Part shown: positions 44,363 through 54,758 of the stretch, in pieces | Layout: each line of letters opens with the position of its first letter | Numbering within the stretch: the stretch's first letter is position 1 | Origin: Balneola sp. | GTDB lineage: Bacteria > Bacteroidota > Rhodothermia > Balneolales > Balneolaceae | NCBI GenBank assembly: GCA_002696035.1 | Contig: NZQV01000010.1 | Coordinates: forward strand, 827,764 to 891,763 | Length of the DNA stretch: 64,000 nucleotides | Reading direction: 5' to 3' | The notes under the pieces: generated by a model | The model's input: the letters and a program-made list of their open reading frames with translations, nothing else | Told to the model about the DNA's origin: nothing | Databases searched by the model: none | Translations under genes and position numbers: made by a program

Positions 44363-46642
44363 ATGTCAAAGAATTTACTTCTCATTTTTTTCTTCATGAT
44401 ACCTACATCAACTATTGCCCAATCAACAAGCGCTGTATACAAGGATCCTTCTAATTCTATTGAAAACCGGGTTCTCGATCTACTATCCAGAATGACCCTT
44501 GAGGAAAAAGTCGGACAGATGACTCAGCTGAATATTACGCTGATCAATAATACCGGAAAGCAGCGCAATGTAGAGCTTAATGAACGCAAAGCTCGCACAT
44601 ACATTAATGATCATCACATTGGTTCTTTTCTAAATGGAGAAGCGGTTCCAGCGATAGAATGGTTCGAATACATCGATCAGCTACAGCGCATTGCAGTTGA
44701 AGAAACGAGATTGGGTATTCCTATTATTTATGGGATTGATCATATGCATGGAGCGAGTTACCTGGCTGGATCTACTATTTTTCCTCATAATTTAAACCTT
44801 GCAGCTACATTCAACATTAAACATGCAAAGCAGACCGCAAGAATTACCGCTATAGAGTCCGCGGATCTGGGACATCACTGGAATTTTGCTCCTGTACTTG
44901 ATCTGGGGCGTAATCCGAGGTGGCCACGTCTTTATGAGACCTTTGGCGAATCTCCTTTTGTAGCCGCCCAAATGGGGGCCGCTTATGTAGATGGCTTGAT
45001 CAATAATGAAGAAATCAAACCTTATAAAATGGCTGCTACCGGTAAACATTTTATCGGCTATTCAGTCCCAAAATCTGGATGGGACCGTACCCCAGTCGAT
45101 CTTTCTGACCAAGCGCTTTATGAATTTCATCTTCCTGCCTTCAAAGCTGCCATGGAAGCAGGAATGCAAACGGTCATGTTGAATAGCGGTGAAGTTAATG
45201 GTGTGCCAGTGCATGCTTCCAAAAAACTATTAACCGATCTTTTACGCGAACAACTCCATTTTGAGGGTGTTATTCTAACAGACTGGGATGATATCGGGAA
45301 GCTGGTCGACTACCACCATGTTGCTAAGGATTATACTGAAGCAACCGAAATGTCTGTCAACGCTGGTATTGATATGAGTATGACACCAACCAGTCTGGAT
45401 TTTAATGTATCATTACTTGAATTAGTGAAACAGGATAGAATTTCTGAGGAAAGAATTAATGAATCAGTAAAACGGATTCTAACTCTCAAATTCGAACTTG
45501 GACTTTTTGAGAACCCCTACCCCAGGAAAGATCGTTTAAATAGAATAGGTTCTGATCAATATAAATCAAAGGCAAAGTCGGCTGCTGAAGAATCTATCGT
45601 TCTTCTGAAAAACGATAACGAAATATTACCTTTGTCTAAAGAAACTAATAAAATATTATTAATAGGTCCTTCTGCCAATAAGAAAGCAGAATTAGGTGGA
45701 GGCTGGACAATAGGCTGGCAGGGAGCCTCTGAAGATCGCTACCCGGAAGATATGCACACTGTTTATTCAGCACTTAAAGCTGAATTTATCAATTCGGAGA
45801 TCACATTACTACCACCAAATACACCAAACCCTGAGATTCAAAAAGCAGCAAAAGATCATGATGTAATTATCATTGCTTTCGGTGAAGAGCCATATACTGA
45901 ATTTATTGGAAATATAACTTCCCTCGAAATTCCAGCAGATCAAAAATCACTCATCAAAGCAGCGACAAACACTCAAATTCCTACAATTGGGGTATTCATC
46001 GGTGGACGCCCAAGGATCGTGTCAGACGTCATTGACGATATGCAGGCTTTCCTATGGGCAGGTCTTCCGGGTTTTGAAGGAGCTGAGGCCATCGCCAATA
46101 TAATTACCGGCGATGTAAACCCCAGTGGTAAACTGCCTATTTCATATCCAACATTTGTCGGACATTTTGTTCCATATAATCATAAGGCAAGTGATGTATA
46201 CGTATTCAATTCTGAAGAAGAAAATTTTATAGCTCAGGATGAACATAACGTATGGGAATGGCCTTTTGGGCATGGTCTAAGTTATACCACTTTTGAATAT
46301 TCTGATGTTGAATTATCAGATACACAGATATCCAAAGATGGAGAAATTGTTGCAAGTGTAACGGTAACCAACACAGGGAAAAGAACCGGAATGGAATCTG
46401 TTATTTGGTATATAAAAGATCATGTCGGAACTATTACCCGACCGGTGCGTGAAGTCAAACATTTTGAGAAGATCTCCCTTGAACCCGGAGAATCAAAAAC
46501 ACTCACATTTAGTATCCGACCGAATCTACATCTTTCCTTTCCCGACTTTGACGGCAACTACTTACTTGAGGACGGTGATTTTTCCGTAATTGTAGACGAT
46601 AAATTTAAGTCTTTTGCGTTCAAAAAGAGCGAATCAAAGTAG
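44363..46642 (+). CDS. bglX: GH3 beta-glucosidase
   Basis: 759 residues with a signal peptide (LLLIFFFMIPTSTIA-Q, ~20). GH3 N-terminal TIM barrel (~45-390; MTLEEKVGQMTQ, GKHFIGY, nucleophile Asp307 in GVILTDWDD), (alpha/beta)6 sandwich (~420-640; ESIVLLKNDNEILPL, GRPRIVSD, PSGKLPISYP) and C-terminal fibronectin III-like domain (~680-750; VTVTNTGKRTGMESV). Same architecture as E. coli BglX; it should act in the periplasm, releasing glucose from beta-1,3-gluco-oligosaccharides. Preceded by a candidate operator and followed after 10 bases by another glycosidase gene, so the two form an operon. The symbol reflects architecture, not proven specificity. Confidence 0.9.
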   Translation: MSKNLLLIFFFMIPTSTIAQSTSAVYKDPSNSIENRVLDLLSRMTLEEKVGQMTQLNITLINNTGKQRNVELNERKARTYINDHHIGSFLNGEAVPAIEWFEYIDQLQRIAVEETRLGIPIIYGIDHMHGASYLAGSTIFPHNLNLAATFNIKHAKQTARITAIESADLGHHWNFAPVLDLGRNPRWPRLYETFGESPFVAAQMGAAYVDGLINNEEIKPYKMAATGKHFIGYSVPKSGWDRTPVDLSDQALYEFHLPAFKAAMEAGMQTVMLNSGEVNGVPVHASKKLLTDLLREQLHFEGVILTDWDDIGKLVDYHHVAKDYTEATEMSVNAGIDMSMTPTSLDFNVSLLELVKQDRISEERINESVKRILTLKFELGLFENPYPRKDRLNRIGSDQYKSKAKSAAEESIVLLKNDNEILPLSKETNKILLIGPSANKKAELGGGWTIGWQGASEDRYPEDMHTVYSALKAEFINSEITLLPPNTPNPEIQKAAKDHDVIIIAFGEEPYTEFIGNITSLEIPADQKSLIKAATNTQIPTIGVFIGGRPRIVSDVIDDMQAFLWAGLPGFEGAEAIANIITGDVNPSGKLPISYPTFVGHFVPYNHKASDVYVFNSEEENFIAQDEHNVWEWPFGHGLSYTTFEYSDVELSDTQISKDGEIVASVTVTNTGKRTGMESVIWYIKDHVGTITRPVREVKHFEKISLEPGESKTLTFSIRPNLHLSFPDFDGNYLLEDGDFSVIVDDKFKSFAFKKSESK

Positions 46643-46652
46643 AAGCTATTTT

Positions 46653-47960
46653 ATGAGTAACAGCAAAAAGTTTTCACCCATTGGTACATTCTTGGTCTTA
46701 TCAACACTACTATTCGCATTAGGTTGCTCAGCCGGTGCTGAAAAAGAGAGTGCTTCAAAAGTTACTATCGAATCAACCGGCAATGCATTCCAACTGTATG
46801 TAAACGAAGAACCTTACTTCATAAAGGGTGCCGGCGGATCCGAAAAACTCGACGTGCTATCGTCAAATGGTGGAAACTCGATCAGAACATGGAATACCAA
46901 CAATTTGGAAGTAATTCTAAATGAAGCTCATAAGAATGGAATCATGGTTACGGCAGGGCTATGGGTACAGCATGAACGACATGGATTTAATTACAGTGAT
47001 CAAGAAGCGGTACAAACTCAATTAGAGGATTTCACTCAAGTAGTAGAGAAATTTAAAGATCATCCTGCTCTGCTTATGTGGGCTATCGGAAACGAGATGG
47101 AGCTCAATGCTTCAAATATGAATGTATGGAATGCTGTCAATGACATAGCTAAAATGATCAAGGAGATTGATCCGAATCACCCTACAATGACGGTAGTTGC
47201 AGAGATAAACAGCAACAAAATTACGCACCTGATCTCAAAGGCTCCTGATATAGATATCTTAGGTATTAATTCTTACGGAAGTATAGGGTCTATTCCTGAA
47301 CGGGTTCGTCGGCTTGGGTGGGAGCGTCCTTACATCATAACTGAATGGGGACCAAACGGTCATTGGGAAGTTCCTTCTACCGCCTGGGGAGCCCCTATAG
47401 AACAAACCAGTACAGAAAAGGCAGATTTGTATCAAAGCCGTTATCAAAATGTGATCTTGGCTGACGACGAACGATGTCTGGGTTCTTTCGTATTTCTGTG
47501 GGGACAAAAACAAGAACGTACATCAACCTGGTACGGACTTTTTCTGGATTCCGGAGAGCAAACAGCAACTGTAGATGCCATGAATTACAACTGGACTGGT
47601 TCCTGGCCTTCAAACAGAGCTCCAAAAATTACGAACCTTACCGTCAATGAGCGTAAGGCTCATCAAAATGTTCGTATTCAGCTGGGAAAAGTAGCCACTG
47701 CAAAAGTTGACACTGAAGATCTTGAAAATGATGACCTAAGAATTGAATGGGTTGTCACAAGAGAAAGTACCGACCATGGAAACGGAGGAGATTCTGAAAG
47801 ACGTCCAGAAGAGATTACAGACCTTTTCATCTATTTTGATTCTGAAGGCGCAGCTTCGTTTGAAACTCCGGATCAGCCCGGTGCATACCGCTTATTTGTT
47901 TATGTATTTGACGGTCATGGCAAAGCTGCTACTGCCAATATCCCCTTCTCAGTGTACTAA
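46653..47960 (+). CDS. Clan GH-A glycosidase lipoprotein (GH2-like TIM barrel) with C-terminal Ig-like domain
   Basis: 435 residues from ATG 46653; the longer frame from 46614 would overlap the GH3 gene. Lipoprotein signal with Cys25 (FALG-C). TIM barrel (~40-330): FIKGAGGSEKL, GNSIRTWNT, acid/base Glu148 in LLMWAIGNEMEL, DILGINSYGS, nucleophile Glu231 in YIITEWGPNGHWEV and FVFLWGQKQERT; then a C-terminal cadherin/PKD-like sandwich (~335-435). Distantly like the enzyme at 26254 but with different barrel details. Co-occurrence with GH3, GH16, GH17 and GH30 suggests beta-glucan oligosaccharides as substrate. Family assignment is uncertain. Confidence 0.75.
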   Translation: MSNSKKFSPIGTFLVLSTLLFALGCSAGAEKESASKVTIESTGNAFQLYVNEEPYFIKGAGGSEKLDVLSSNGGNSIRTWNTNNLEVILNEAHKNGIMVTAGLWVQHERHGFNYSDQEAVQTQLEDFTQVVEKFKDHPALLMWAIGNEMELNASNMNVWNAVNDIAKMIKEIDPNHPTMTVVAEINSNKITHLISKAPDIDILGINSYGSIGSIPERVRRLGWERPYIITEWGPNGHWEVPSTAWGAPIEQTSTEKADLYQSRYQNVILADDERCLGSFVFLWGQKQERTSTWYGLFLDSGEQTATVDAMNYNWTGSWPSNRAPKITNLTVNERKAHQNVRIQLGKVATAKVDTEDLENDDLRIEWVVTRESTDHGNGGDSERRPEEITDLFIYFDSEGAASFETPDQPGAYRLFVYVFDGHGKAATANIPFSVY

Positions 47961-48045
47961 AAGTTTCTAAAGTCTTTGAGCTTTGAGCTGCACGTAAAAA
48001 AGATTTCCCCAATCCGTGCAATCCCAAAATCTCTCTAATCTAAGG

Positions 48046-51000
48046 TCACATATTACGCCGATACTGCCCGCCAACCTCATACAATGCATGAGAGATCTGT
48101 CCCAGTGAAGCCACTTTCACCGTTTCCATAAGCTCTTCAAACAGATTTCCATCGTTGCGGGCTACTTCTTTGAGTTGTTCGATGGCTTCTTCGGCATCTT
48201 TTTCGTTCCGTTTCCAGAATTGCTCAAGGTTTTCGATCTGCTGTCGTTTTTCTTCTTCCGTGGAGCGAATGAGGTCGACCTCTTTTTCTTCCTCTTCTCC
48301 TCCATTTTCTTTTTGAAAGGTATTTACGCCAACAATGGGCAGCTCACCTGAGTGTTTCTTGGATTCGTAATACAACGACTCATCCTGGATCTTTCCGCGT
48401 TGATACATATTCTCCATCGCGCCCAGCACACCCCCTCTTTCAGTGATGCGGTCAAACTCCGTCAGGATAGCTTCTTCCACCAGATCGGTCAGCTCTTCAA
48501 TGAAATACGAACCTTGATTAATGTTCTCATTCTTGGCCGTTCCCATCTCTTTATTGATGATCATCTGAATGGCTAGTGCACGACGTACCGATTCTTCAGT
48601 CGGAGTAGTAATCGCCTCGTCATAAGCATTGGTATGCAGGGAGTTACAGTTATCGTAGATCGCCAATAAGGCCTGCAAAGTAGTGCGGATATCATTGAAC
48701 TGAATTTCCTGAGCATGCAGCGAACGTCCACTGGTTTGAATGTGGTATTTCAGCTTCTGAGAGCGGTCGTTGGCTTCGTACTTATTCTTCATGGCTACCG
48801 CCCAGATTCTTCGGGCTACCCTACCAATCACCGCATATTCCGGATCCAAACCATTACTGAAAAAGAAGGAAAGGTTATGGGCAAAATCATCCACATCCAG
48901 TCCGCGGGCGAGATAGTACTCCACAAACGTAAACCCATTTGCAAGCGTAAAAGCAGCTTGCGTAATGGGATTCGCTCCTGCCTCTGCAATGTGATAACCT
49001 GAGATGGAAACTGAATAGTAATTTCTGACTTTATGCTCGGTGAAATAGGTTTGAATGTCGCCCATCATCTTCAAGGCAAATTCGGTAGAGAAAATACAGG
49101 TATTCTGAGCCTGGTCTTCTTTCAAGATGTCGGCCTGAACGGTTCCCCGTACCACAGACAGCGTATCTTCCTTGATCTTATTGTAGGTTTCTTCGGGAAG
49201 CAGCTGATCCCCGGAGATTCCTAAAGTAGATAAGCCAAAGCCATCACTTCCCTCCGGTACCTCTCCTGTATAATCGGGTTGCTGAACCCCTCGTTCCTTA
49301 AAGTATTTCTTGATCTTCTTTTGGGCTTCTTCCCACTTTCCATTCTCTTTCAGATAGCGCTCCACTTCCTGATCGATAGCCGTGTTCATGAACATCGCCA
49401 GTATCATTGGCGCCGGACCATTAATGGTCATAGAAACGGATGTTTTCGGGGAAGTTAGCTCAAAGCCGGAATACAGCTTCTTCATATCATCCAGCGTACA
49501 AATGCTTACCCCGGAGTTACCAATCTTACCGTAAATATCAGGTCGATATCCCGGATCTTCACCATAAAGTGTCACCGAGTCAAAAGCCGTCGAAAGTCGC
49601 GCAGCCGGCATGCCTTCACTCACATAATGAAATCGCTTGTTGGTACGCTCGGGCGTTCCTTCCCCTGCAAACATTCGGGTTGGATCTTCCCCTTCCCGTT
49701 TGAATGGAAATACCCCGGCTGTGTATGGAAAATAACCGGGCAGATTTTCCTTCAGCGCAAACTTAAGTTGCTCGCCTTTGTGCTTCGTTTTGGGAAGTGC
49801 CACGCGCGGAATCATCAATCCACTCAGCGATTCTCTGTACAGCTGATTTTTAAATTTCTTGTCCCGGATCTGCACCTCAAAATACTCTTGCTGATATTTC
49901 TCAAACAGCTCATTCCATCCTTCCAGGATTTTCTTGGGCAGTGAATCTAGCATCGATAACCAGTGCTCGCGCATCTTGGACAGATTATCCTCCATCACCT
50001 GTTTTTCGTCAGGATTCCAGCTTTCGAGCTGATCAATAGTTCCGGAAACCTGATCCAGTTTTGAAGCTACATCCACTTGCTCTTCCACCCACTCGTGATA
50101 ATCCCGAACCGTTTCAGAGATCTCAGACAAATACCGAACGCGTTTTCCAGGTATGATAGCCTGAGCCTGAATATCCTCAGCCGGATTGGGATTGGTGTAG
50201 ATCTTCGTCTCCCAGCCAATATCATAACGATCATTCACGCGATCAATCAGTGCCTTGAATAACCGGTTCACTCCTTCATCATTAAATTGCGCCGCAATGG
50301 TTGGATACACGGGCATATCTTCCTGTTTGGCGTGCCATTGACCCAGATTACGGATCATTTGCTTGCGGATATCACGGAGGGCATCCAACGAACCTTTTTT
50401 CTCAAATTTATTCAATACAACCAGTTCAGCCAGATCCAGCATGTTGATCTTCTCAAGCTGTGTAGACGCACCGTACTCGCTGGTCATTACATACACCGGG
50501 ATATCCGTGTATTCGACGATCTCAGTGCCACTCTGACCAATTCCTGACGTCTCCACAATGATCAGATCAAATCCCGCAGCCTTATACAATTCAATGGCTC
50601 CAAGCAGTCCCTTGCTCGTGGCACGATTGGAAGCCCGTGTTGCCATACTGCGCATATACACCTGCTCTGTGTCTATGCTGTTCATCCGAATGCGATCTCC
50701 GAGTAAAGCGCCACCGGTTTTTATTTTGGAAGGATCTACGGAGATGATCCCAATTGTAAGATCTTCAAATTCTGTCAAAAAACGTCGTACCAGCTCATCC
50801 GTAAGCGAGCTCTTGCCGGCCCCACCTGTCCCTGTAATCCCAATTAGCGGTATGGTCTTTTCAGGGATCTCGATTTCAGTCTCATCATCATTCAGAAGTT
50901 TTCCTTCTCTGTAGAAAAGTACGTCCTGATGTTCATTTTCTATAGCAGTTAAAGCACGGGCAAGCGCACCATTATCCCGCTCAGCCACTTTTTTCATATC

Positions 51001-51516
51001 AGGCTTCGCAACTGAGATGGGATCAAAATCACATTCTTTAAGCATGAAGTTGATCATACCCTGCAGGCCCATGGTACTTCCGTCTTCCACCGAAAAAATG
51101 CGGGTTACACCAGCTTCCTGAAGCTCGTTGATCTCATCTTCCACAATTACACCGCCGCCGCCGCCAAATACTTTGATGTGTCCGGCTCCATTTTCTTCCA
51201 GCAGCTCGATCATATATTTGAAGTACTCCACATGTCCACCCTGGTATGAACTGATGGCGATACCTTGTGCATCTTCCTGAATAGCACAGTTAACAATCTC
51301 ATGTACCGAGCGATTGTGCCCAAGGTGGATCACCTCTGCCCCGCTGCTCTGCAGAATACGGCGCATGATATTGATACTAGCATCGTGGCCGTCAAACAGG
51401 CTGGCAGCCGTCACAAAACGGATCTTATTCTTTGCCTGATAGGGCTCCTGAATGTTACTGCCTTTGTTATTGGAAGATGATTTTTTGGATGAAGCAGATG
51501 TTGTTTCTACTGACAT
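48046..51516 (-). CDS. icmF: Fused isobutyryl-CoA mutase (IcmF)
   Basis: 1156 residues. Order: B12-binding domain (~30-165; [14 protein letters not shown] with His44 as lower cobalt ligand, [14 protein letters not shown]), MeaB/MeaI-type GTPase chaperone (~220-480; Walker [13 protein letters not shown] with Lys235, NKFEKKGS), then the acyl-CoA mutase barrel (~600-1140; [36 protein letters not shown]). This domain order, with the GTPase in the middle, is IcmF rather than methylmalonyl-CoA mutase. It interconverts isobutyryl-CoA and butyryl-CoA (also pivalyl/isovaleryl) using adenosylcobalamin, with the GTPase domain protecting the cofactor. Stands alone, with an 18-bp palindrome just upstream. 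Confidence 0.92.
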   Translation of the reverse strand: MSVETTSASSKKSSSNNKGSNIQEPYQAKNKIRFVTAASLFDGHDASINIMRRILQSSGAEVIHLGHNRSVHEIVNCAIQEDAQGIAISSYQGGHVEYFKYMIELLEENGAGHIKVFGGGGGVIVEDEINELQEAGVTRIFSVEDGSTMGLQGMINFMLKECDFDPISVAKPDMKKVAERDNGALARALTAIENEHQDVLFYREGKLLNDDETEIEIPEKTIPLIGITGTGGAGKSSLTDELVRRFLTEFEDLTIGIISVDPSKIKTGGALLGDRIRMNSIDTEQVYMRSMATRASNRATSKGLLGAIELYKAAGFDLIIVETSGIGQSGTEIVEYTDIPVYVMTSEYGASTQLEKINMLDLAELVVLNKFEKKGSLDALRDIRKQMIRNLGQWHAKQEDMPVYPTIAAQFNDEGVNRLFKALIDRVNDRYDIGWETKIYTNPNPAEDIQAQAIIPGKRVRYLSEISETVRDYHEWVEEQVDVASKLDQVSGTIDQLESWNPDEKQVMEDNLSKMREHWLSMLDSLPKKILEGWNELFEKYQQEYFEVQIRDKKFKNQLYRESLSGLMIPRVALPKTKHKGEQLKFALKENLPGYFPYTAGVFPFKREGEDPTRMFAGEGTPERTNKRFHYVSEGMPAARLSTAFDSVTLYGEDPGYRPDIYGKIGNSGVSICTLDDMKKLYSGFELTSPKTSVSMTINGPAPMILAMFMNTAIDQEVERYLKENGKWEEAQKKIKKYFKERGVQQPDYTGEVPEGSDGFGLSTLGISGDQLLPEETYNKIKEDTLSVVRGTVQADILKEDQAQNTCIFSTEFALKMMGDIQTYFTEHKVRNYYSVSISGYHIAEAGANPITQAAFTLANGFTFVEYYLARGLDVDDFAHNLSFFFSNGLDPEYAVIGRVARRIWAVAMKNKYEANDRSQKLKYHIQTSGRSLHAQEIQFNDIRTTLQALLAIYDNCNSLHTNAYDEAITTPTEESVRRALAIQMIINKEMGTAKNENINQGSYFIEELTDLVEEAILTEFDRITERGGVLGAMENMYQRGKIQDESLYYESKKHSGELPIVGVNTFQKENGGEEEEKEVDLIRSTEEEKRQQIENLEQFWKRNEKDAEEAIEQLKEVARNDGNLFEELMETVKVASLGQISHALYEVGGQYRRNM

Positions 51517-51533
51517 AAATTTTTTTATTGAAA

Positions 51534-51551
51534 TTTGGAAGCGGTTCCAAA
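51534..51551. promoter_or_regulatory. 18-bp palindrome upstream of icmF
   Basis: TTTGGAA-GCGG-TTCCAAA, a perfect 7-bp inverted repeat around GCGG with an AAnCGnTT core. It ends 17 bases before the icmF start codon on the minus strand, a position where a bound repressor would block transcription or early elongation. Confidence 0.5.
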
Positions 51552-51617
51552 AGATACAAATTTGAACAGGGATTTTCGATCCCTAATATGATTTCCGGTT
51601 ATTTTCTTAACACCCTT

Positions 51618-53240
51618 TTATTCAAAAGAGATCCTTACGCCGGAAGTGAATCCTTCCCGAACGTTAAGATTGCGCTGAACATAATAGGGCTCCGGTTTTC
51701 GATAAGGGATCACAGTTCCTTTATCCCATTGGCCGTTACTATTTTCATCCCGAAAGATAACGAGCGTATACGTTAAGGGTGGTAAATTTTCAATGATTCC
51801 CGAATTATATAAGGCATCGGATTTAGCGAGTACTCCACTGCCCTGAAATATATTCACAATATGGGCAGCTGTAGTATCGGTATTCTCTAAAGTCAGCTCG
51901 ATCTCTCCATACTCTGTAGAATCCCAGATCTGCGGTTCAAATAATGTGCGACGCTGCGACTTTGGATTCCAAACCAAAAACTGATACTCCACGTCTTCGA
52001 TCCATTCACCCTGTGGATTTATTGTAAATATATTGCGTTCGGTTTCAAGAGTTGGCCAATCCGTAAAATCCACATCCCCTTCGATCACAACGGTGGAATC
52101 TGAGATGTCAGAGTTAGTGATAGGAGCAGCGAAGGTAACTTCAAATGGATCATCCTGCAGAAGTCCTTCCTCCCCATTTACCGAAATAATGCGTTGCTGC
52201 GTGGTATCCGGCTGAGATGAACCGGGAAAAGAGAAATCACGGGTGCTCACCGCATTTCCGGCCTCGTCTGTAATTCCGGACACATTCAAAGTATACTCAT
52301 CCTCTTCTGAGAAAGGATCGGTGGAATGAGCAAAGATCACAAAACCTTCGTTTGGGGAGACATATAAAGGGTAAGCCACGGTAAAATCTTCACCCACAGA
52401 ATCGCTGACTACCACTTGTGCATCCGAGCTAAAGGTCATGTTCTCACTGAATCGCAATCGCATACGATTCTCTGAGAAAAGTCCCACTCCCTGCAGCGTT
52501 GGTGCAAGGGTATCCGTTTCTGAAGTGTAGAGTACATCCAGCGTATCTCTGCCTCCTTTTTCAAGCTGAATGAACTCCCTGTAAAAAGGAAATGCATTTT
52601 CACTCCCTTGGTCCCAGATCATATTTCGGTTTCGGTCGTCGGCCAGTATCACTTTATAGCGCCCTACCGCCAGATAGGAAAACTCAAACGTTCCGCTCGT
52701 ATCGGTTTGGGCATAATAGTTAGCTCTTTTGGACAGATCTGCCGGCTGCCGATACAACAAAACATCCCGGCCTTCAGCTGCTTTCCCATCTTTTGCCTGC
52801 CGGATCCGCCCCGTGAGTGAGCCTCGATCGATCTCATCTCCCGTTGAAACTGCCAGCGTGATCGGTTTACCTAAACTGTTATTATGAGTATCTGAAATTT
52901 CAGAGCTTAACTTAATAAGGATGGTTGTAGAGTCTGGTAATTTTTCGTCAAATGTAATGGTGAGTGATTTTCGTCTCCAGGCAATCTCATAACCAACACC
53001 AAAGTTCGGCTCAACCGTAATAGCTGATCGTATATTTCTTCGCTCAATAAACTCATTGAAGTGGAATTCAAAAGAACGTCCTTCAAAATTTGTGGTTCCG
53101 GATTCGGGATTCGTCTGCAGAAGCTGAGGGCCTTCTTGATCTCCGGGTCCCCCGCCGGGTGGCATGGGGGTTGCGCAGGCTGTTAAAAAAACGACAGCAA
53201 CACTAATAAGATAGATGACCGGGTTTTTATAGTATTTCAA
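51618..53240 (-). CDS. Lipoprotein with SbsA/Big_5-type Ig-like domains
   Basis: 540 residues; lipoprotein signal (VVFLTA-C, Cys22) followed by a Pro/Gly-rich linker (PMPPGGGPGDQEGP). An Ig-like domain of the SbsA/Big_5 type follows (~40-130; PQLLQTNPESGT, FEFHFNEFIERRNI), then a carboxypeptidase-regulatory-like fold (~135-210; GSLTGRIRQAKDGKAAEG), more Ig-like units (~235-440) and a C-terminal domain with YTLVIFRDENSNGQWDKGTV. Common and uncharacterised in Bacteroidota. Outer-membrane or surface anchoring is likely; no enzymatic role is visible. Encoded 101 bases upstream of icmF, on the same strand. Confidence 0.75.
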   Translation of the reverse strand: MKYYKNPVIYLISVAVVFLTACATPMPPGGGPGDQEGPQLLQTNPESGTTNFEGRSFEFHFNEFIERRNIRSAITVEPNFGVGYEIAWRRKSLTITFDEKLPDSTTILIKLSSEISDTHNNSLGKPITLAVSTGDEIDRGSLTGRIRQAKDGKAAEGRDVLLYRQPADLSKRANYYAQTDTSGTFEFSYLAVGRYKVILADDRNRNMIWDQGSENAFPFYREFIQLEKGGRDTLDVLYTSETDTLAPTLQGVGLFSENRMRLRFSENMTFSSDAQVVVSDSVGEDFTVAYPLYVSPNEGFVIFAHSTDPFSEEDEYTLNVSGITDEAGNAVSTRDFSFPGSSQPDTTQQRIISVNGEEGLLQDDPFEVTFAAPITNSDISDSTVVIEGDVDFTDWPTLETERNIFTINPQGEWIEDVEYQFLVWNPKSQRRTLFEPQIWDSTEYGEIELTLENTDTTAAHIVNIFQGSGVLAKSDALYNSGIIENLPPLTYTLVIFRDENSNGQWDKGTVIPYRKPEPYYVQRNLNVREGFTSGVRISFE

Positions 53241-53430
53241 GAGACAGGTAATTTCTTTTATTCGAAAATATATAAAATATGGTTGCGTAACATGGAATCG
53301 GGCTATTAAAAAAACAAAAGTTTAGCTGCAGGACGATTGTAAAGAGACAAAAAAATTCCTATTTATAGGCTATAAATCGAGGTACAAAAAATTAGCATAC
53401 AGAGATCAAATTGTGAAACCTATATTTAGT

Positions 53431-54738
53431 ATGAAGCTTTTTACGGGGTCTTTTTTAATTCTACTTCTATTAGGCGGATGTGCAGCTTATCAACTTGACA
53501 ATGCCCAGAACGAATTACGTAGTTCTTTTGCATCCGGTGATTACCAGTCTACGGTTCAGCTTGTAGAAAATCTGGACCAGCAGAACGTGTATAAAAGTAA
53601 AGATCAGGTACTGCTTTATCTGGAACACGGCCTTGTGAATCATTTTGCAGGAAATTATGAAAACAGCAGCCAGTACTTTACCCGGGCAGAAGACGAGATC
53701 GATGCTCTTTTTACCAAGAGCGTGAGCCGGGCTATACAATCATTTGTAGTTAATGATAACACCCTGGCCTACGACGGAGAGGATTATGAAGATATTTACC
53801 TGAATGTATTTAAAGGCCTGAACTACATTCACATGAATGAACTTGAAAGTGCGCTGGTGGAAGTCCGCAGGGTTACTTACAAACTGGAGCGTCTGGATGA
53901 AAAATATCACGGCCTGGTGGAAGCATTATCGAAAGCGGATACCACAAGTACTGGTGAGGATAAATGGAAAACAGGAGAAACGAATGTTCAAAACAGTGCC
54001 CTTGGCCGGTATTTGTCTACCATCCTCTACGCTAAGACCAACAAACCTGATGATGCCCGCATCGAGCTTTCCAACCTGATGAGAGCTTATCAGGAACAGC
54101 CTTCGGTGTATGATTTTGATAAACCTTCCCGGGAAGAATTAGAACGACTCACACGACCTGAATCCTACAATGTATTAATTAAAGCTTTTGCCGGACGGGC
54201 TCCCATCAAAGAGCAAAATGATATTCGATTCTATGACTCGGATTCTGATACCTACATCAAATTTTCAATGCCTACGCTTAAAACCTACAACTCCCGCGTG
54301 CGACGTATCACCGTTGAAGTGGATGATCAATCGCCGGTAGAGTTGCACCTGATCGAAGAAATGGGACAAGTGGCCAAGGAAGTCTATAAAGTGAAGGAAC
54401 CCATTATTTATGCAAGAGCCTTAGTGCGAGCCGTTCTGAAAGCAGGTGTGGCCGAAGGGATCAAGAACAGGGCAAAGAAAGAAAGTGAGTTTCTTGGAGC
54501 CGCCGCTAATATTATGGGTAAAATCGCTCAGGAAGCGTCTGAAAAAGCCGATCTCAGGAGCTGGCAAACAATGCCCGGAAAATCTTACTCCACAGTACTT
54601 AACCTTGCCCCCGGCACCCACCAGGTAAAAGTTAAGTTCTACGATGCTTCGGGAAATATGCTCAATAATTATGCACAGGAAGTTACTATCGCGGAAAACA
54701 CCTCCCTGGAACTTGTAGAATCAATTTATTGGAATTAA
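53431..54738 (+). CDS. COG3014-like lipoprotein with TPR-like region
   Basis: 435 residues from ATG 53431, which directly gives a lipoprotein signal (LFTGSFLILLLLGG-C); a GTG at 53413 is in frame but adds a poor leader. Helical TPR-like region (~25-235; repeated A-x-x-x-F-x-x-G-x-Y patterns such as GDYQSTVQLV and GNYENSSQYF), then a beta-rich C-terminal half (~260-435) with SYSTVLNLAPGTHQVKVKF. This is the first of three consecutive lipoproteins; the same trio of COG3014-like, LPP20 and LpoB genes occurs in other Gram-negatives. Envelope or peptidoglycan-related role by association. Confidence 0.75.
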   Translation: MKLFTGSFLILLLLGGCAAYQLDNAQNELRSSFASGDYQSTVQLVENLDQQNVYKSKDQVLLYLEHGLVNHFAGNYENSSQYFTRAEDEIDALFTKSVSRAIQSFVVNDNTLAYDGEDYEDIYLNVFKGLNYIHMNELESALVEVRRVTYKLERLDEKYHGLVEALSKADTTSTGEDKWKTGETNVQNSALGRYLSTILYAKTNKPDDARIELSNLMRAYQEQPSVYDFDKPSREELERLTRPESYNVLIKAFAGRAPIKEQNDIRFYDSDSDTYIKFSMPTLKTYNSRVRRITVEVDDQSPVELHLIEEMGQVAKEVYKVKEPIIYARALVRAVLKAGVAEGIKNRAKKESEFLGAAANIMGKIAQEASEKADLRSWQTMPGKSYSTVLNLAPGTHQVKVKFYDASGNMLNNYAQEVTIAENTSLELVESIYWN

Positions 54739-54758
54739 TTCAAGATCATTTCAACCCT

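Noticed and set aside
51568..51584. AGGGAT/ATCCCT hairpin between the Ig-like lipoprotein gene and icmF as terminator
   Set aside because: Six-bp stem without a T-run on the coding strand; too weak to call.
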